Of a DNA stretch of 64,000 nt, positions 56,052-64,000 are shown one piece after another. A model generated the notes under the pieces. The model saw only the letters and a program-made list of their open reading frames with translations. It searched no databases and was not told where the DNA came from. Each line of letters starts with the position of its first letter. Within the stretch, counting starts at the first letter, position 1. Both the position numbers and the translations under genes were made by a program. Source of the DNA: Aliiroseovarius halocynthiae (GTDB lineage Bacteria > Pseudomonadota > Alphaproteobacteria > Rhodobacterales > Rhodobacteraceae); the NCBI RefSeq assembly GCF_007004645.1, contig NZ_ML660019.1:888437-952436 (forward strand). Reading direction: 5' to 3'.

Positions 56052-56831
56052 ATGCTTCTGGCCATTGACTGCGGCAATACGAACACCGTCTTCTCGATCT
56101 GGGATGGCGAGAAGTTTCTGTGCACGCTCAGAACCTCGACCCACCATTCGCGCACGGCAGATGCCTATTTCACGTGGTTCTCGACGCTAATCAGTCACTA
56201 CAAGATTGACCCGCAGATCACCGGGGTGGCGATCAGCTCGACCGTGCCGCGCGTGGTTTGGAACTTGCGTGTCTTTGCTGATCGCTTCTTTGGCTGTCGC
56301 CCCCTTGTGGTGGGCAAGCCGGACTGCCTTTTGCCTGTCGCCCCACGCGTGGATCAGGGCACCACGCCCGGTCCCGACCGCCTGGCCAACGCGGTGGCCG
56401 GGTTCGAACGCTATGGCGGCGATAGTATGGTGGTGGATTTCGGAACCGCCACAAACATCGACGTCGTGGCCCATGATGGCGCCTATATCGGCGGCGTGAT
56501 TGCACCCGGCGTGAACCTGTCGCTTGAAGCATTGCACCAAGGTGCCGCCGCCCTTCCACATGTGGATGTGACCCAACCCGAAAAGGTGATAGGGACCAAC
56601 ACAGTGGGCTGCATCCAATCTGGCATTTTCTGGGGTTATGTGGGCCTTGTGCAGGGGCTGGTCCAGAAAGTGAAAGACGAATACGGCCTTCCCATGAAGG
56701 TCATCGGCACAGGAGGGCTTGCGCCGCTCTTTGAACAAGGCGCGCAACTATACGATAAGATCGATGAAGATCTGACCATGCACGGGCTTGTGCGCATCTA
56801 CGATTACAATAAGGAACAGGGCAACATATGA
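56052..56831 (+). CDS. coaX: Type III pantothenate kinase CoaX
   Basis: First enzyme of coenzyme A synthesis; phosphorylates pantothenate and is insensitive to CoA feedback. 259 residues of the ASKHA fold. The phosphate motif is LAIDCGNTNTVFSIWDG at the N-terminus. The pantothenate-site segment is PDRLANAVAGFERYGG near residue 112, then MVVDFGTATNIDVV and the ADP-site GTGGLAPLF. AAGGAG lies six bases before the ATG. The stop overlaps the RNase J start as ATGA. Confidence 0.94.
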   Translation: MLLAIDCGNTNTVFSIWDGEKFLCTLRTSTHHSRTADAYFTWFSTLISHYKIDPQITGVAISSTVPRVVWNLRVFADRFFGCRPLVVGKPDCLLPVAPRVDQGTTPGPDRLANAVAGFERYGGDSMVVDFGTATNIDVVAHDGAYIGGVIAPGVNLSLEALHQGAAALPHVDVTQPEKVIGTNTVGCIQSGIFWGYVGLVQGLVQKVKDEYGLPMKVIGTGGLAPLFEQGAQLYDKIDEDLTMHGLVRIYDYNKEQGNI

Positions 56832-58489
56832 GTGCTGACCGTCTGATTTACCTCCCATTGGGGGGCGCCGGCGAGATCGGCATGAACGCCTATGTCTATG
56901 GCTATGGCAAGCCCGGTAAGGAACGTCTGATCCTTGTGGATTTGGGCGTGACCTTCCCGGATATGGACACGACGCCGGGTGTGAACCTGATCATGCCCGA
57001 TATTTCGTGGCTGGTTGAAAATGTTGACCGGCTGGAAGCCATCTTCATTACCCATGCGCACGAGGATCACGTGGGCGCAGTGGGGCGTCTGTATTCGAAG
57101 CTGAACGTGCCGATCCATGCACGCCCCTTCACCCGCTATCACGCGCAGCGCAAGCTGGAGGAGGCGGGTCAGGTGCCCGAGGTCGTGATCACCGCTGATG
57201 TCTATCCGCAGGTGATCGATGCAGGACCGTTCAAAGTCAGCTATCTGCCGCTTAGCCACTCGATCCCGGAAAGTGCGGGGCTGGTGATCGACTCGCCCGC
57301 GGGCCGCGTGGTGCACACAGGTGACTTCAAGCTGGATGAAACCCCAGTTCTGGGCGATGCGTTCGATGAAGAGCTGTGGCGTGAAGTGGCAAAGCCGGGC
57401 GTGAAGGCTCTGGTCTGCGATTCCACCAACGTGTTTTCGCCTGCGCCGGGCCGATCAGAGGCCGAAGTTGGTCCCGAGTTGACCCAGTTGATCAAGGATG
57501 CGCCGCAGATGGTTGTGGCGACCACCTTTGCGTCGAATGTCGCGCGGGTAAAGCAATTGGCGGATGCAGGGAAGGCCGCAGGCCGCTCGGTCTGTCTGTT
57601 AGGTCGGGCCATGCGCCGGATGATCCAGGCAGGGATTGAAACCTCAGTTCTGCATGATTTCCCAACCACAGTGACGCCGGAAGACGCCCGTGATATCCCG
57701 CGCGAAAACCTGATGCTGATCGTGACCGGCTCGCAGGGCGAACGCCGTGCGGCCTCGGCCCAACTGGCGCGTGGCAAGTATATGGGGCTGAAAATGGCGG
57801 AAGGGGATATGTTCCTGTTCTCGTCCAAGACAATTCCGGGCAACGAGCGCGGCGTGATCCGCATCATGAACGCATTCTCGGAAATGGGGGTGGAACTGGT
57901 GGCCGAGAACGACCGCTATCATGTCTCGGGCCATGCCAATCGCCCGGATTTGCTACGCGTGCATGACATTATCAATCCGCAGATGGTCATTCCGATGCAT
58001 GGCGAACACCGCCATCTGCGCGAACATGCGAAGCTGGCAGAGCAAAGCGGCCGTGCTTCGATGGTCGTGGTGAACGGGGCAGTTTGTGATCTGACAGGCG
58101 ATGCGCCTCGTGTGGTCGAACATGTTGAAACGGATCGGATTTATCTGGATGGCGACATTCTGATCGGCGCTTTGGACGGGATCGTCCGCGATCGGATCCG
58201 ACTGGCGCTGAACGGTCATGTGATCGTGAACGTTATTCTGGACGGGGATGAGCCATTGGGCGAGCCGTGGGTCGAACTGATGGGCTTGCCCGAGGTTGGG
58301 CATTCAAAAGCGCCGCTGGTTGACGTGCTGGAAGAGGATCTGGGCCAATTCCTAATGCGAGCCTCGAACAAAACGTTGCGCGATGAAGATAAGCTGGCGG
58401 ATGAACTGAAGCGTATTGCCCGCAAAACCACCAATGACGAAATCGGCCGCAAACCTGAGGCGACGATTGTGGTGAGCAGGTTAGAGTGA
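56828..58489 (+). CDS. rnj: Ribonuclease J
   Basis: Metallo-beta-lactamase/beta-CASP RNase of 553 residues with 5'-3' exo- and endonuclease activity on RNA. The zinc ligands are His76, His78, Asp80 and His81 (THAHEDHVG). Further motifs: SHSIPESAGLVI, VHTGDFKLDETPV, CDSTNVFSPAPGRSE (near residue 200), the beta-CASP SGHANRPDLLRV, and MHGEHRHLREHA near residue 391. Alphaproteobacteria use RNase J in 23S rRNA 5' maturation and mRNA decay. It is the last gene of the nuo-birA-coaX strand. Confidence 0.95.
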   Translation: MSADRLIYLPLGGAGEIGMNAYVYGYGKPGKERLILVDLGVTFPDMDTTPGVNLIMPDISWLVENVDRLEAIFITHAHEDHVGAVGRLYSKLNVPIHARPFTRYHAQRKLEEAGQVPEVVITADVYPQVIDAGPFKVSYLPLSHSIPESAGLVIDSPAGRVVHTGDFKLDETPVLGDAFDEELWREVAKPGVKALVCDSTNVFSPAPGRSEAEVGPELTQLIKDAPQMVVATTFASNVARVKQLADAGKAAGRSVCLLGRAMRRMIQAGIETSVLHDFPTTVTPEDARDIPRENLMLIVTGSQGERRAASAQLARGKYMGLKMAEGDMFLFSSKTIPGNERGVIRIMNAFSEMGVELVAENDRYHVSGHANRPDLLRVHDIINPQMVIPMHGEHRHLREHAKLAEQSGRASMVVVNGAVCDLTGDAPRVVEHVETDRIYLDGDILIGALDGIVRDRIRLALNGHVIVNVILDGDEPLGEPWVELMGLPEVGHSKAPLVDVLEEDLGQFLMRASNKTLRDEDKLADELKRIARKTTNDEIGRKPEATIVVSRLE

Positions 58490-58520
58490 TTGGGCTCCGC
58501 GTTTCAGCGGCGTTGCGACT

Positions 58521-59186
58521 CTATTCGTAACTGGGTTTGCGCCGGATCATCCACTGACCGGCGGGCCCACAGATCATAATTTCCCAGTCGCTTTCAGATG
58601 TGAATTTCTGCACGGCGCGATAGACGCCGTGTTGAAAGCTGGTCGGGTCGGGGCGCCAATCATCGCCAAGGATAAGCCCGCCGGGCTTAACCTGTGTCGC
58701 AAGTGCCCGCACTTCGCGATATGTGTCCTCGAACGCGTGGCTTGCGTCCAGATAGGCCCAATCCAGTGGTTCATCGATCATGTCGGCGCAATCGGGGTAG
58801 AAGCCCTCGATAATGCAACACTCTGTGCTGGGATGTCGCGCGCACCGTAAGGTCGTTTCCTGCCGCGCAAGTTCAGTGGTCAGTTCACCACCATTTAGGT
58901 AGACACCTTTTCCCCAACCGAAAGTCTCGCCCAGCAGGGTCCAAGGATCGATCAAATAAAGCGTCCTTGGTTGGACATGCTTGCAGATGAGCTCGGCAAA
59001 ATGCCCACGGAAGACACCGATTTCGGCGCCGACCGAGTTTTTCGGTAGCTGATCAAGGATATAGCGCCGCCTGCTCAGGCGGTTGACCTCGGATTGTGGA
59101 AAGGGCAGAGCTGCGTTTGTCAGTGCAAGCGAGGCTTCGCAGTCATCTGGAAGAAGCCCCGCTGGGATCGCAATCCTTTGCGCCAT
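58521..59186 (-). CDS. Class I SAM-dependent methyltransferase (Methyltransf_24 type)
   Basis: 221 residues. SAM-binding motif I is VGAEIGVFRGHFAELI near residue 52, followed by the acidic LYLIDPW. DWAYLDASHAFEDTYREV and GGLILGDDWRPDP match class I methyltransferases found near sugar and surface-polymer genes. The substrate is unknown. Its ATG begins directly after the helicase stop codon (TAA then ATG), so the two genes are one unit. It converges on RNase J with a gap of 31 bases. Confidence 0.82.
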   Translation of the reverse strand: MAQRIAIPAGLLPDDCEASLALTNAALPFPQSEVNRLSRRRYILDQLPKNSVGAEIGVFRGHFAELICKHVQPRTLYLIDPWTLLGETFGWGKGVYLNGGELTTELARQETTLRCARHPSTECCIIEGFYPDCADMIDEPLDWAYLDASHAFEDTYREVRALATQVKPGGLILGDDWRPDPTSFQHGVYRAVQKFTSESDWEIMICGPAGQWMIRRKPSYE

Positions 59187-60602
59187 TTAGCCCGCGCGAC
59201 GCTCTTCAAAGCTTTTGGCGATGAACTCAGGCAGGTGATCGCCCATACCGACAACCTTATTACCACTGCCACGCTGATTACGGCTACGTGGTTTGTTGCG
59301 ATCGTTGCGCTCTGGCTTGGCTGCGGGCTGCGGCTGCTCTGCAGGCGCGGCTTCAACCACGTCGTCTTTGGGCTTATCGCTTCTGCGCTTACGGGCGGGC
59401 TTCTCAGTTTTTCCCTCGTCCGATTTTGCGCGGCTGCGCTTGGGCTTTTCGTCTTTCAGGGGGCTTTCGATACGCGGGATCTCTTTCTCGATCAGGCGCT
59501 CGACAGCATCCATATTCTTTTCGTCGCGCGGTTCGCAGATCATGATGGCTTTGCCTTCACGCCCAGCCCGACCAGTACGGCCAATGCGATGGACATAATC
59601 TTCGGCGTGCCCCGGCACATCATAGTTAAACACGTGGCTGACATTCGGAACATCAAGCCCGCGTGCGGCCACATCTGATGCACATAAGAACCGAAGCGTG
59701 CCAGCACGGAACCCATCCAGAACTTCCATGCGTTTGGATTGTTCCAGATCCCCGTGGATCGGGGCGGCGTCATAGCCATACTTGCTTAAAGATTTCGCGC
59801 AGATATCCACGTCTGTCTTCCGATTGCAGAAGATGATCGCGTTGGTGCATTTGTCGCCCTCACGGTCGATCAATGCGCGCAAAAGTTTGCGTTTCTCAGA
59901 AGCCGCACGATCACGCCGCGAGGCTTTGAACATGCACAATTCCTGCGTGATCGTCTCGGATGTCGTCGCCTGACGAGCAACCTCGATCCGCTCGGGGTTC
60001 GACAGGAACGTGTTGGTGATCCGTTCGATCTCGGGCGCCATTGTAGCCGAGAAGAACAGGGTCTGGCGGGTGAAGGGTGTTAAGCCGAAGATGCGTTCAA
60101 TGTCGGGGATGAACCCCATGTCGAGCATCCGGTCGGCTTCATCCACCACCATGATCTGAACACCGGTCAACAACAGCTTGCCGCGTTCGAAATGGTCCAA
60201 AAGACGGCCCGGCGTGGCGATCAAAACGTCGACCCCGCGGTCGATCAACTGATCCTGTTCTTTGAAGCTGACACCACCGATCAGAAGGGCTTTGGTCAAT
60301 TTTACATGCTTGGCGTAAACGTCAAAGTTTTCTGCCACCTGGGCAGCCAGCTCGCGCGTTGGGCACAGCACCAGCGACCGTGGCATACGCGCACGTGCGC
60401 GCCCGCGCGCAAGGGCGGAAATCATGGGCAGCGTGAACGAGGCTGTTTTACCTGTACCGGTCTGGGCAATGCCCAGCACGTCGCGGCCTTCAAGGGCCGG
60501 AGGGATCGCACCTGCCTGAATGGGGGTGGGGCTTTCATAGCCCGCTTCGTCAATAGCTTTCAGCACCTTGGGGCTGAGTTTCAAGTCAGAAAATTTGGTC
60601 AT
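59187..60602 (-). CDS. DEAD-box ATP-dependent RNA helicase, RhlE-like
   Basis: 471 residues. Helicase motifs in order: Q motif (SPTPIQAGAIPPAL), I GIAQTGTGKTASFTLP, Ia PTRELAAQV, II VDEADRMLDMGF, III FSATM, V ARGLDVPNVSHVFNYD, VI HRIGRTGRAGREG. The last 100 residues are a Lys/Arg/Glu/Pro-rich disordered tail (KPKRSRAKSDEGKTEKPARK) that likely binds RNA. RhlE-type helicases act in ribosome maturation and mRNA decay, the latter shared with the nearby RNase J. AGGA lies just before the ATG. Confidence 0.93.
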   Translation of the reverse strand: MTKFSDLKLSPKVLKAIDEAGYESPTPIQAGAIPPALEGRDVLGIAQTGTGKTASFTLPMISALARGRARARMPRSLVLCPTRELAAQVAENFDVYAKHVKLTKALLIGGVSFKEQDQLIDRGVDVLIATPGRLLDHFERGKLLLTGVQIMVVDEADRMLDMGFIPDIERIFGLTPFTRQTLFFSATMAPEIERITNTFLSNPERIEVARQATTSETITQELCMFKASRRDRAASEKRKLLRALIDREGDKCTNAIIFCNRKTDVDICAKSLSKYGYDAAPIHGDLEQSKRMEVLDGFRAGTLRFLCASDVAARGLDVPNVSHVFNYDVPGHAEDYVHRIGRTGRAGREGKAIMICEPRDEKNMDAVERLIEKEIPRIESPLKDEKPKRSRAKSDEGKTEKPARKRRSDKPKDDVVEAAPAEQPQPAAKPERNDRNKPRSRNQRGSGNKVVGMGDHLPEFIAKSFEERRAG

Positions 60603-60779
60603 GTATGTCCTGTTTCACGGACATCCTGCGCCCGTGCGGCTTAACGAGGGAGGCCCGTGTGGCGTGCGCTTTCGCGTCCCTCTCTGATGAGGTTGTGCCT
60701 AAAGAAAAAAGGCGCTGTGGTCAATGACATGGGTCAGATTGCGCAATTTGTGGCTGAAAACGTGCCACTGTTGCACGGA

Positions 60780-61403
60780 TCACGCGGTGTGATGCAGTTT
60801 GGGGCGAAAGCCCGCGCGCAGGGCGGCGACAGTTGGGGCAGGGGTCAGGACGTCGGTCAAACGTGTCGGGCGGGGTACTGCCGCGCCATACCCATCGGGT
60901 CGATACGGGTGTGCCATATCCCCGATCAGTACATAGGGCTGGCCAGCAATCAAGACCAACACGCCGTCGGGCAGGGTGGTGCAGTCTGCCTGATGTCGAA
61001 TTTGATGACGCCTACGCGTCACACGCGCTTGGTGCAGCATTCGGTCCATGGCCAGATGCCCCATTGCGCCGTGCGCTGTGGCCCAAGCCGCTTTGAACGT
61101 CTGATAAGATTTCGGGCGACAATAGGCGCAGGGACGATGACCTGCGGCCAGCCCGACGGCCTCATCAAGAAAGAACAAAGGTGTCCACGCCCGCGCAGGC
61201 ATTGGCCCGTGATAGCGCCCTTTGGGATGTTTCAGATCACAGATGATCCAGTGCTGGTGCTTCCAGCGTGATACACCCAGCTTGCCATCCGTGAAAGTCA
61301 GATTGCCCCGGTTGCCGGTAAACATCCCGCGTGCGGGATCCGCCACGATCTCGCCCGTTGGCAAAACACGGTTTTGCAGGGGCGAGGGGCGCGGCGGGCA
61401 CAT
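60780..61403 (-). CDS. Conserved protein of unknown function with an HRPCAYCR motif
   Basis: 207 residues. It starts MCPPRPSPLQNRVLPTGEI, then ARGMFTGNRGNLT, WIICDLKHPKGRYHGPM, and FFLDEAVGLAAGHRPCAYCR near residue 90. The Cys-x2-Cys with nearby His/Arg suggests metal or nucleic-acid binding, and the GHRPC segment recalls the Ada N-terminal domain, but I know no assigned function. The pattern is one I have seen as a conserved hypothetical in many bacteria. It starts three bases after the prfC stop, so it is probably translated from the prfC transcript. Confidence 0.75.
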   Translation of the reverse strand: MCPPRPSPLQNRVLPTGEIVADPARGMFTGNRGNLTFTDGKLGVSRWKHQHWIICDLKHPKGRYHGPMPARAWTPLFFLDEAVGLAAGHRPCAYCRPKSYQTFKAAWATAHGAMGHLAMDRMLHQARVTRRRHQIRHQADCTTLPDGVLVLIAGQPYVLIGDMAHPYRPDGYGAAVPRPTRLTDVLTPAPTVAALRAGFRPKLHHTA

Positions 61404-61406
61404 GGA

Positions 61407-63014
61407 TTAGACCATCATTTCCTTGGTGGCCGACAGTTTCAGATCCGGATAGTCACGTTCAACACGGTCGATATCCCATTGCAGGCGCGTCAAAAACACC
61501 GGGTCACCGTCATTGTCATGGGCGATGTGCTGTTTGTTGGCATTTACCAGCTTCTCGACTTCGTCCTTGTCGCCGATAATCCAACGAGCGGATGTGAACT
61601 GTGATTGCTCGAAACGAACCGGCAGGCCGTATTCCAGCTCGATCCGGCTGGCGAGCACTTCGAACTGAAGCGCGCCGACAACTCCAACAATGAAGCCCGA
61701 TCCGATGTTCGGTTTGAAGACCTTGGCAGCCCCTTCTTCGGCAAACTGCATCAGCGCCTTTTCAAGGTGTTTGGCCTTCATCGGGTCGCCTGCGCGGACG
61801 GTCTGCAGAAGTTCGGGTGCGAAGGAGGGAATGCCGGTGGCGCGGATCATCTCGCCCTCGGTCAGCGTATCGCCGATACGCAGCTGTCCGTGGTTCGGGA
61901 TGCCGATGATGTCGCCTGCCCATGCCTCTTCCGCCAGTTCGCGGTCGGATGCGAGGAACAGCACTGGATTGGACACGGCCATCGGTTTTTTCGAGCGCAC
62001 ATGGGTCAGCTTCATCCCACGTTTGAAGTGGCCCGAGGCCAAACGCATGAACGCCACGCGGTCGCGGTGCTTCGGGTCCATATTGGCCTGAACCTTGAAG
62101 ACGAAGCCGGCGACCTTCTTTTCCTCTGGCGCAATCGCGCGAGGATCAGCTTGCTGTGGCTGCGGTTCGGGGCCATAATTCGCGATGCCTTGCATCAGTT
62201 CCTGCACACCAAACGAGTTGATCGCCGAGCCGAACCAGATCGGCGTCATGTGGCCTTCCAGTACCGATTGCGGGTCGAGCGTGGGCAGAAGCTCCTTCGC
62301 CATCTCGACCTCTTCCAGAAACTTCTCAAGCAGATGCTCAGGCACATGTTCGGCCAATTTCGGATCGTCTAGACCGTTGATCTCGATCGTTTCGGCGACG
62401 ACGTTTCGGTCGGCGCGGTCCATCAGCTCCAAACGGTCATTCAGTAGGTCATAGGTGCCCATAAAGTCGCGGCCCATGCCGATGGGCCAACTTGCAGGCG
62501 ACACATCAATGGCCAGGTTTTCTTGAATTTCATCAATGATATCAAAAGTGTCCCGGCTTTCGCGGTCCATTTTGTTACAGAAAGTCAGGATCGGCAGGTC
62601 GCGCAGGCGGCAGACCTCGAACAGTTTTTGCGTCTGGCTTTCCACGCCTTTCGCCCCGTCGATCACCATCACGGCCGCGTCTACGGCGGTCAGCGTGCGA
62701 TAGGTGTCTTCCGAGAAATCCGAGTGGCCGGGCGTGTCCACCAGATTGAAGCGGTACTTGCCGAAATCAAACGACATGGCAGATGCCGAGACCGAGATCC
62801 CCCGGTCCTGTTCCATCTTCATAAAGTCCGAGCGCGTGCGCCGCGCTTCGCCCTTTGCGCGCACCTGACCCGCCATCTGAATGGCACCACCATACAGAAG
62901 GAATTTCTCGGTCAGGGTCGTCTTGCCAGCATCCGGGTGGCTGATGATCGCAAAGGTGCGACGACGCGCAATCTCGGGCGGCAATTCGGGGCGGTTTGTG
63001 TTCGTATCCAACAT
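61407..63014 (-). CDS. prfC: Peptide chain release factor 3
   Basis: Translational GTPase of 535 residues that recycles release factors RF1 and RF2 from the ribosome. GTPase motifs: ISHPDAGKTTLTEKFL (P-loop near residue 22), RGISVSASAM (switch I), VDTPGHSDFSEDT, and TFCNKMDRESRD (NKxD). The RF3-specific C-terminal part includes GVVGALQFEVLASRIE and FTSARW. Start at 63014; the frame is open to 63050 without a better start. It is divergent from the SDR gene across 105 bases and followed immediately by the HRPCAYCR protein gene. Confidence 0.96.
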   Translation of the reverse strand: MLDTNTNRPELPPEIARRRTFAIISHPDAGKTTLTEKFLLYGGAIQMAGQVRAKGEARRTRSDFMKMEQDRGISVSASAMSFDFGKYRFNLVDTPGHSDFSEDTYRTLTAVDAAVMVIDGAKGVESQTQKLFEVCRLRDLPILTFCNKMDRESRDTFDIIDEIQENLAIDVSPASWPIGMGRDFMGTYDLLNDRLELMDRADRNVVAETIEINGLDDPKLAEHVPEHLLEKFLEEVEMAKELLPTLDPQSVLEGHMTPIWFGSAINSFGVQELMQGIANYGPEPQPQQADPRAIAPEEKKVAGFVFKVQANMDPKHRDRVAFMRLASGHFKRGMKLTHVRSKKPMAVSNPVLFLASDRELAEEAWAGDIIGIPNHGQLRIGDTLTEGEMIRATGIPSFAPELLQTVRAGDPMKAKHLEKALMQFAEEGAAKVFKPNIGSGFIVGVVGALQFEVLASRIELEYGLPVRFEQSQFTSARWIIGDKDEVEKLVNANKQHIAHDNDGDPVFLTRLQWDIDRVERDYPDLKLSATKEMMV

Positions 63015-63119
63015 GGTTTCGCGTATAGCGGCGGGGGCAGGGGCGCGCAATATGCAGGTTGCGTCTTGGTGTGTCTGCCCGCAAGGTGTCGCCCAAGGGA
63101 ATTTAGCGTGGAGGCCGTC

Positions 63120-63899
63120 ATGGATATGGGAATTAAAGGCAAGAAGGCGCTCGTATGTGCGTCGTCAAAGGGGCTTGGCTTTGGCTGTGCTCAGGCATTG
63201 GCGCGTGAAGGCGTGGATCTGGTGATGAACGCGCGGACGGAAGGGCCGTTGTTAGAGGCTGCCGAGAAAATCCGCACAGAGACCGGAGTCGACGTGGTGA
63301 CCGTCGCCACGGATGTGACAACTGAACAAGGGCGTGCGAAGCTGCTGGCCGCAGCAGGGCAGGCGGACATTCTGGTCACCAATGCGGGCGGGCCGCCCCC
63401 CGGCATGTGGTCGGATTGGAGCCGCGAAGATTTCATTGCCGCGTTTGACGCCAATATGCTGACGCCGATTGCGTTGATGCAGGCTTTGATGCCCGGCATG
63501 GCCGAACGCGGTTGGGGCCGCGTGGTGAATATTACCAGCCAATCCGTGAAGGCTCCTATTCCGGTTCTTGGCTTGTCCAATACCGCGCGCACGGGGTTGA
63601 CAGGCTTTGTGGCTGGCACCGCGCGTCAGGTGGCCGCACAGGGTGTGATCATCAACAACCTTCTGCCCGGCATCCACGACACAGACCGTGCTATCGCGTT
63701 GGACACCGGCGTGACGCAGGCGCAAGGCATCACGATGGACGAAGCACGCGCGCAGCGATCGGCGGCCATCCCTGCTGGGCGCTATGGGACGCGCGAAGAA
63801 TTCGGCGCGACCTGCGCCTTCCTGTGTTCGCAGCACGCGGGTTTTATGGTTGGCCAGAACGTCCTTTTGGATGGCGGCGGCGTGAACGCGACCATCTGA
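63120..63899 (+). CDS. Atypical short-chain dehydrogenase/reductase (SDR) family protein
   Basis: Rossmann-fold protein of 259 residues. The cofactor loop is VCASSKGLGFGCAQAL (residues about 12-27) instead of TGxxxGxG. ILVTNAGGPPPG matches the NAG motif. VVNITSQSVKAPIPVLGLSN shows the expected Ser, but the catalytic Tyr-x3-Lys is replaced (LSNTARTG). It ends GQNVLLDGGGVNATI. It matches the FabG-like SDR subgroup with an altered active site, so oxidoreductase activity is uncertain. GGAGG is five bases before the ATG. The open frame extends upstream over prfC antisense and was not used. Confidence 0.87.
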   Translation: MDMGIKGKKALVCASSKGLGFGCAQALAREGVDLVMNARTEGPLLEAAEKIRTETGVDVVTVATDVTTEQGRAKLLAAAGQADILVTNAGGPPPGMWSDWSREDFIAAFDANMLTPIALMQALMPGMAERGWGRVVNITSQSVKAPIPVLGLSNTARTGLTGFVAGTARQVAAQGVIINNLLPGIHDTDRAIALDTGVTQAQGITMDEARAQRSAAIPAGRYGTREEFGATCAFLCSQHAGFMVGQNVLLDGGGVNATI

Positions 63900-63984
63900 T
63901 CGCGCATATGGGTGGCCGGGGCTTGTGCAATGCCTTGGCGCCCTTACTTAATCCCAACACGAAGCGTTTCCACGGAGAACCCGC

Positions 63985-64000
63985 ATGCGGATGAACACAC
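63985..64000 (+). CDS. Possible start of the next gene, cut by the window end
   Basis: ATG at 63985 (or 63991) with ACGGAG seven bases upstream, 85 bases after the SDR gene. Only about five codons are visible, so nothing can be said about the product. Confidence 0.3.

Noticed and set aside
62523-63119. N-terminal extension of the SDR frame by about 199 codons
   Set aside because: The extension is antisense to prfC, while a clear GGAGG and an ATG at 63120 give a normal-length SDR protein.
1-64000. CRISPR arrays, rRNA operons, insertion sequences or prophage genes
   Set aside because: I found no regularly spaced repeats, no rRNA sequence, and no transposase, integrase or phage structural gene among the frames.

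Overview
The window reads as a chromosomal segment of an alphaproteobacterium of the family Rhodobacteraceae (Roseobacter/Rhodobacter type). The evidence is the gene content: a 14-subunit complex I operon carrying family-typical extra genes (DUF5337, DUF5333, a NuoE with a long C-terminal extension), a nuoN-birA-coaX-RNase J tail, a dcw cluster in the order ftsI-murE-murF-mraY-murD, and moderately GC-rich DNA with strong third-position bias. I see no rRNA, tRNA, CRISPR array, prophage or insertion sequence.

Layout. 1-6.0 kb: end of ftsI, then murE, murF, mraY, a terminator and murD (cell wall and division). 6.1-12.3 kb: a DUF3422 protein, a YeeE/YedE sulfur-compound transporter, and a minus-strand peptide-type ABC system (binding protein plus two permeases, no ATPases). 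12.6-18.5 kb: an M20 amidohydrolase, moaA, a small lipoprotein with an acyl-CoA synthetase, an AlkD-like repair protein and a pyridoxamine-oxidase-like protein. 18.6-23.8 kb: glmU-glmS (UDP-GlcNAc synthesis), a phosphoglycolate-phosphatase-like gene and a DegT aminotransferase. 24-27.8 kb: uspA with a sodium:alanine symporter, then an alpha/beta hydrolase divergent from a TetR regulator with repeated operator-like boxes.

28.1-36.8 kb is a leucine/isovalerate catabolic operon: isovaleryl-CoA dehydrogenase, methylcrotonyl-CoA carboxylase beta and alpha, HMG-CoA lyase and methylglutaconyl-CoA hydratase. LprI-like, nuclease, glutathione-transferase and DUF6653 genes are interleaved. A long palindrome precedes the first gene.

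37.2-55.3 kb is the nuoA-N operon (proton-pumping NADH:quinone oxidoreductase). Its accessory content is the most notable part of the window: a sulfotransferase between nuoC and nuoD; a NuoE fused through a Lys/Ala-rich linker to a helix-hairpin-helix-like domain; directly downstream, a membrane-anchored protein carrying a near-identical copy of that domain; DUF5337; a secreted DUF5333 protein; an AhpD-like protein; and three small ORFs, each ending on the start codon of the next gene. One of these small ORFs contains two RNA hairpins, the second of which pairs with the Shine-Dalgarno sequence of the DUF5333 gene. The operon continues into birA (which could biotinylate the methylcrotonyl-CoA carboxylase), coaX and RNase J.

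58.5-64 kb: a minus-strand methyltransferase with a DEAD-box helicase, a conserved protein of unknown function with prfC (release factor 3), and a divergent atypical short-chain dehydrogenase. Start codons were chosen by Shine-Dalgarno position and remembered family N-termini. Functional names rest on motif recognition, not on database searches.
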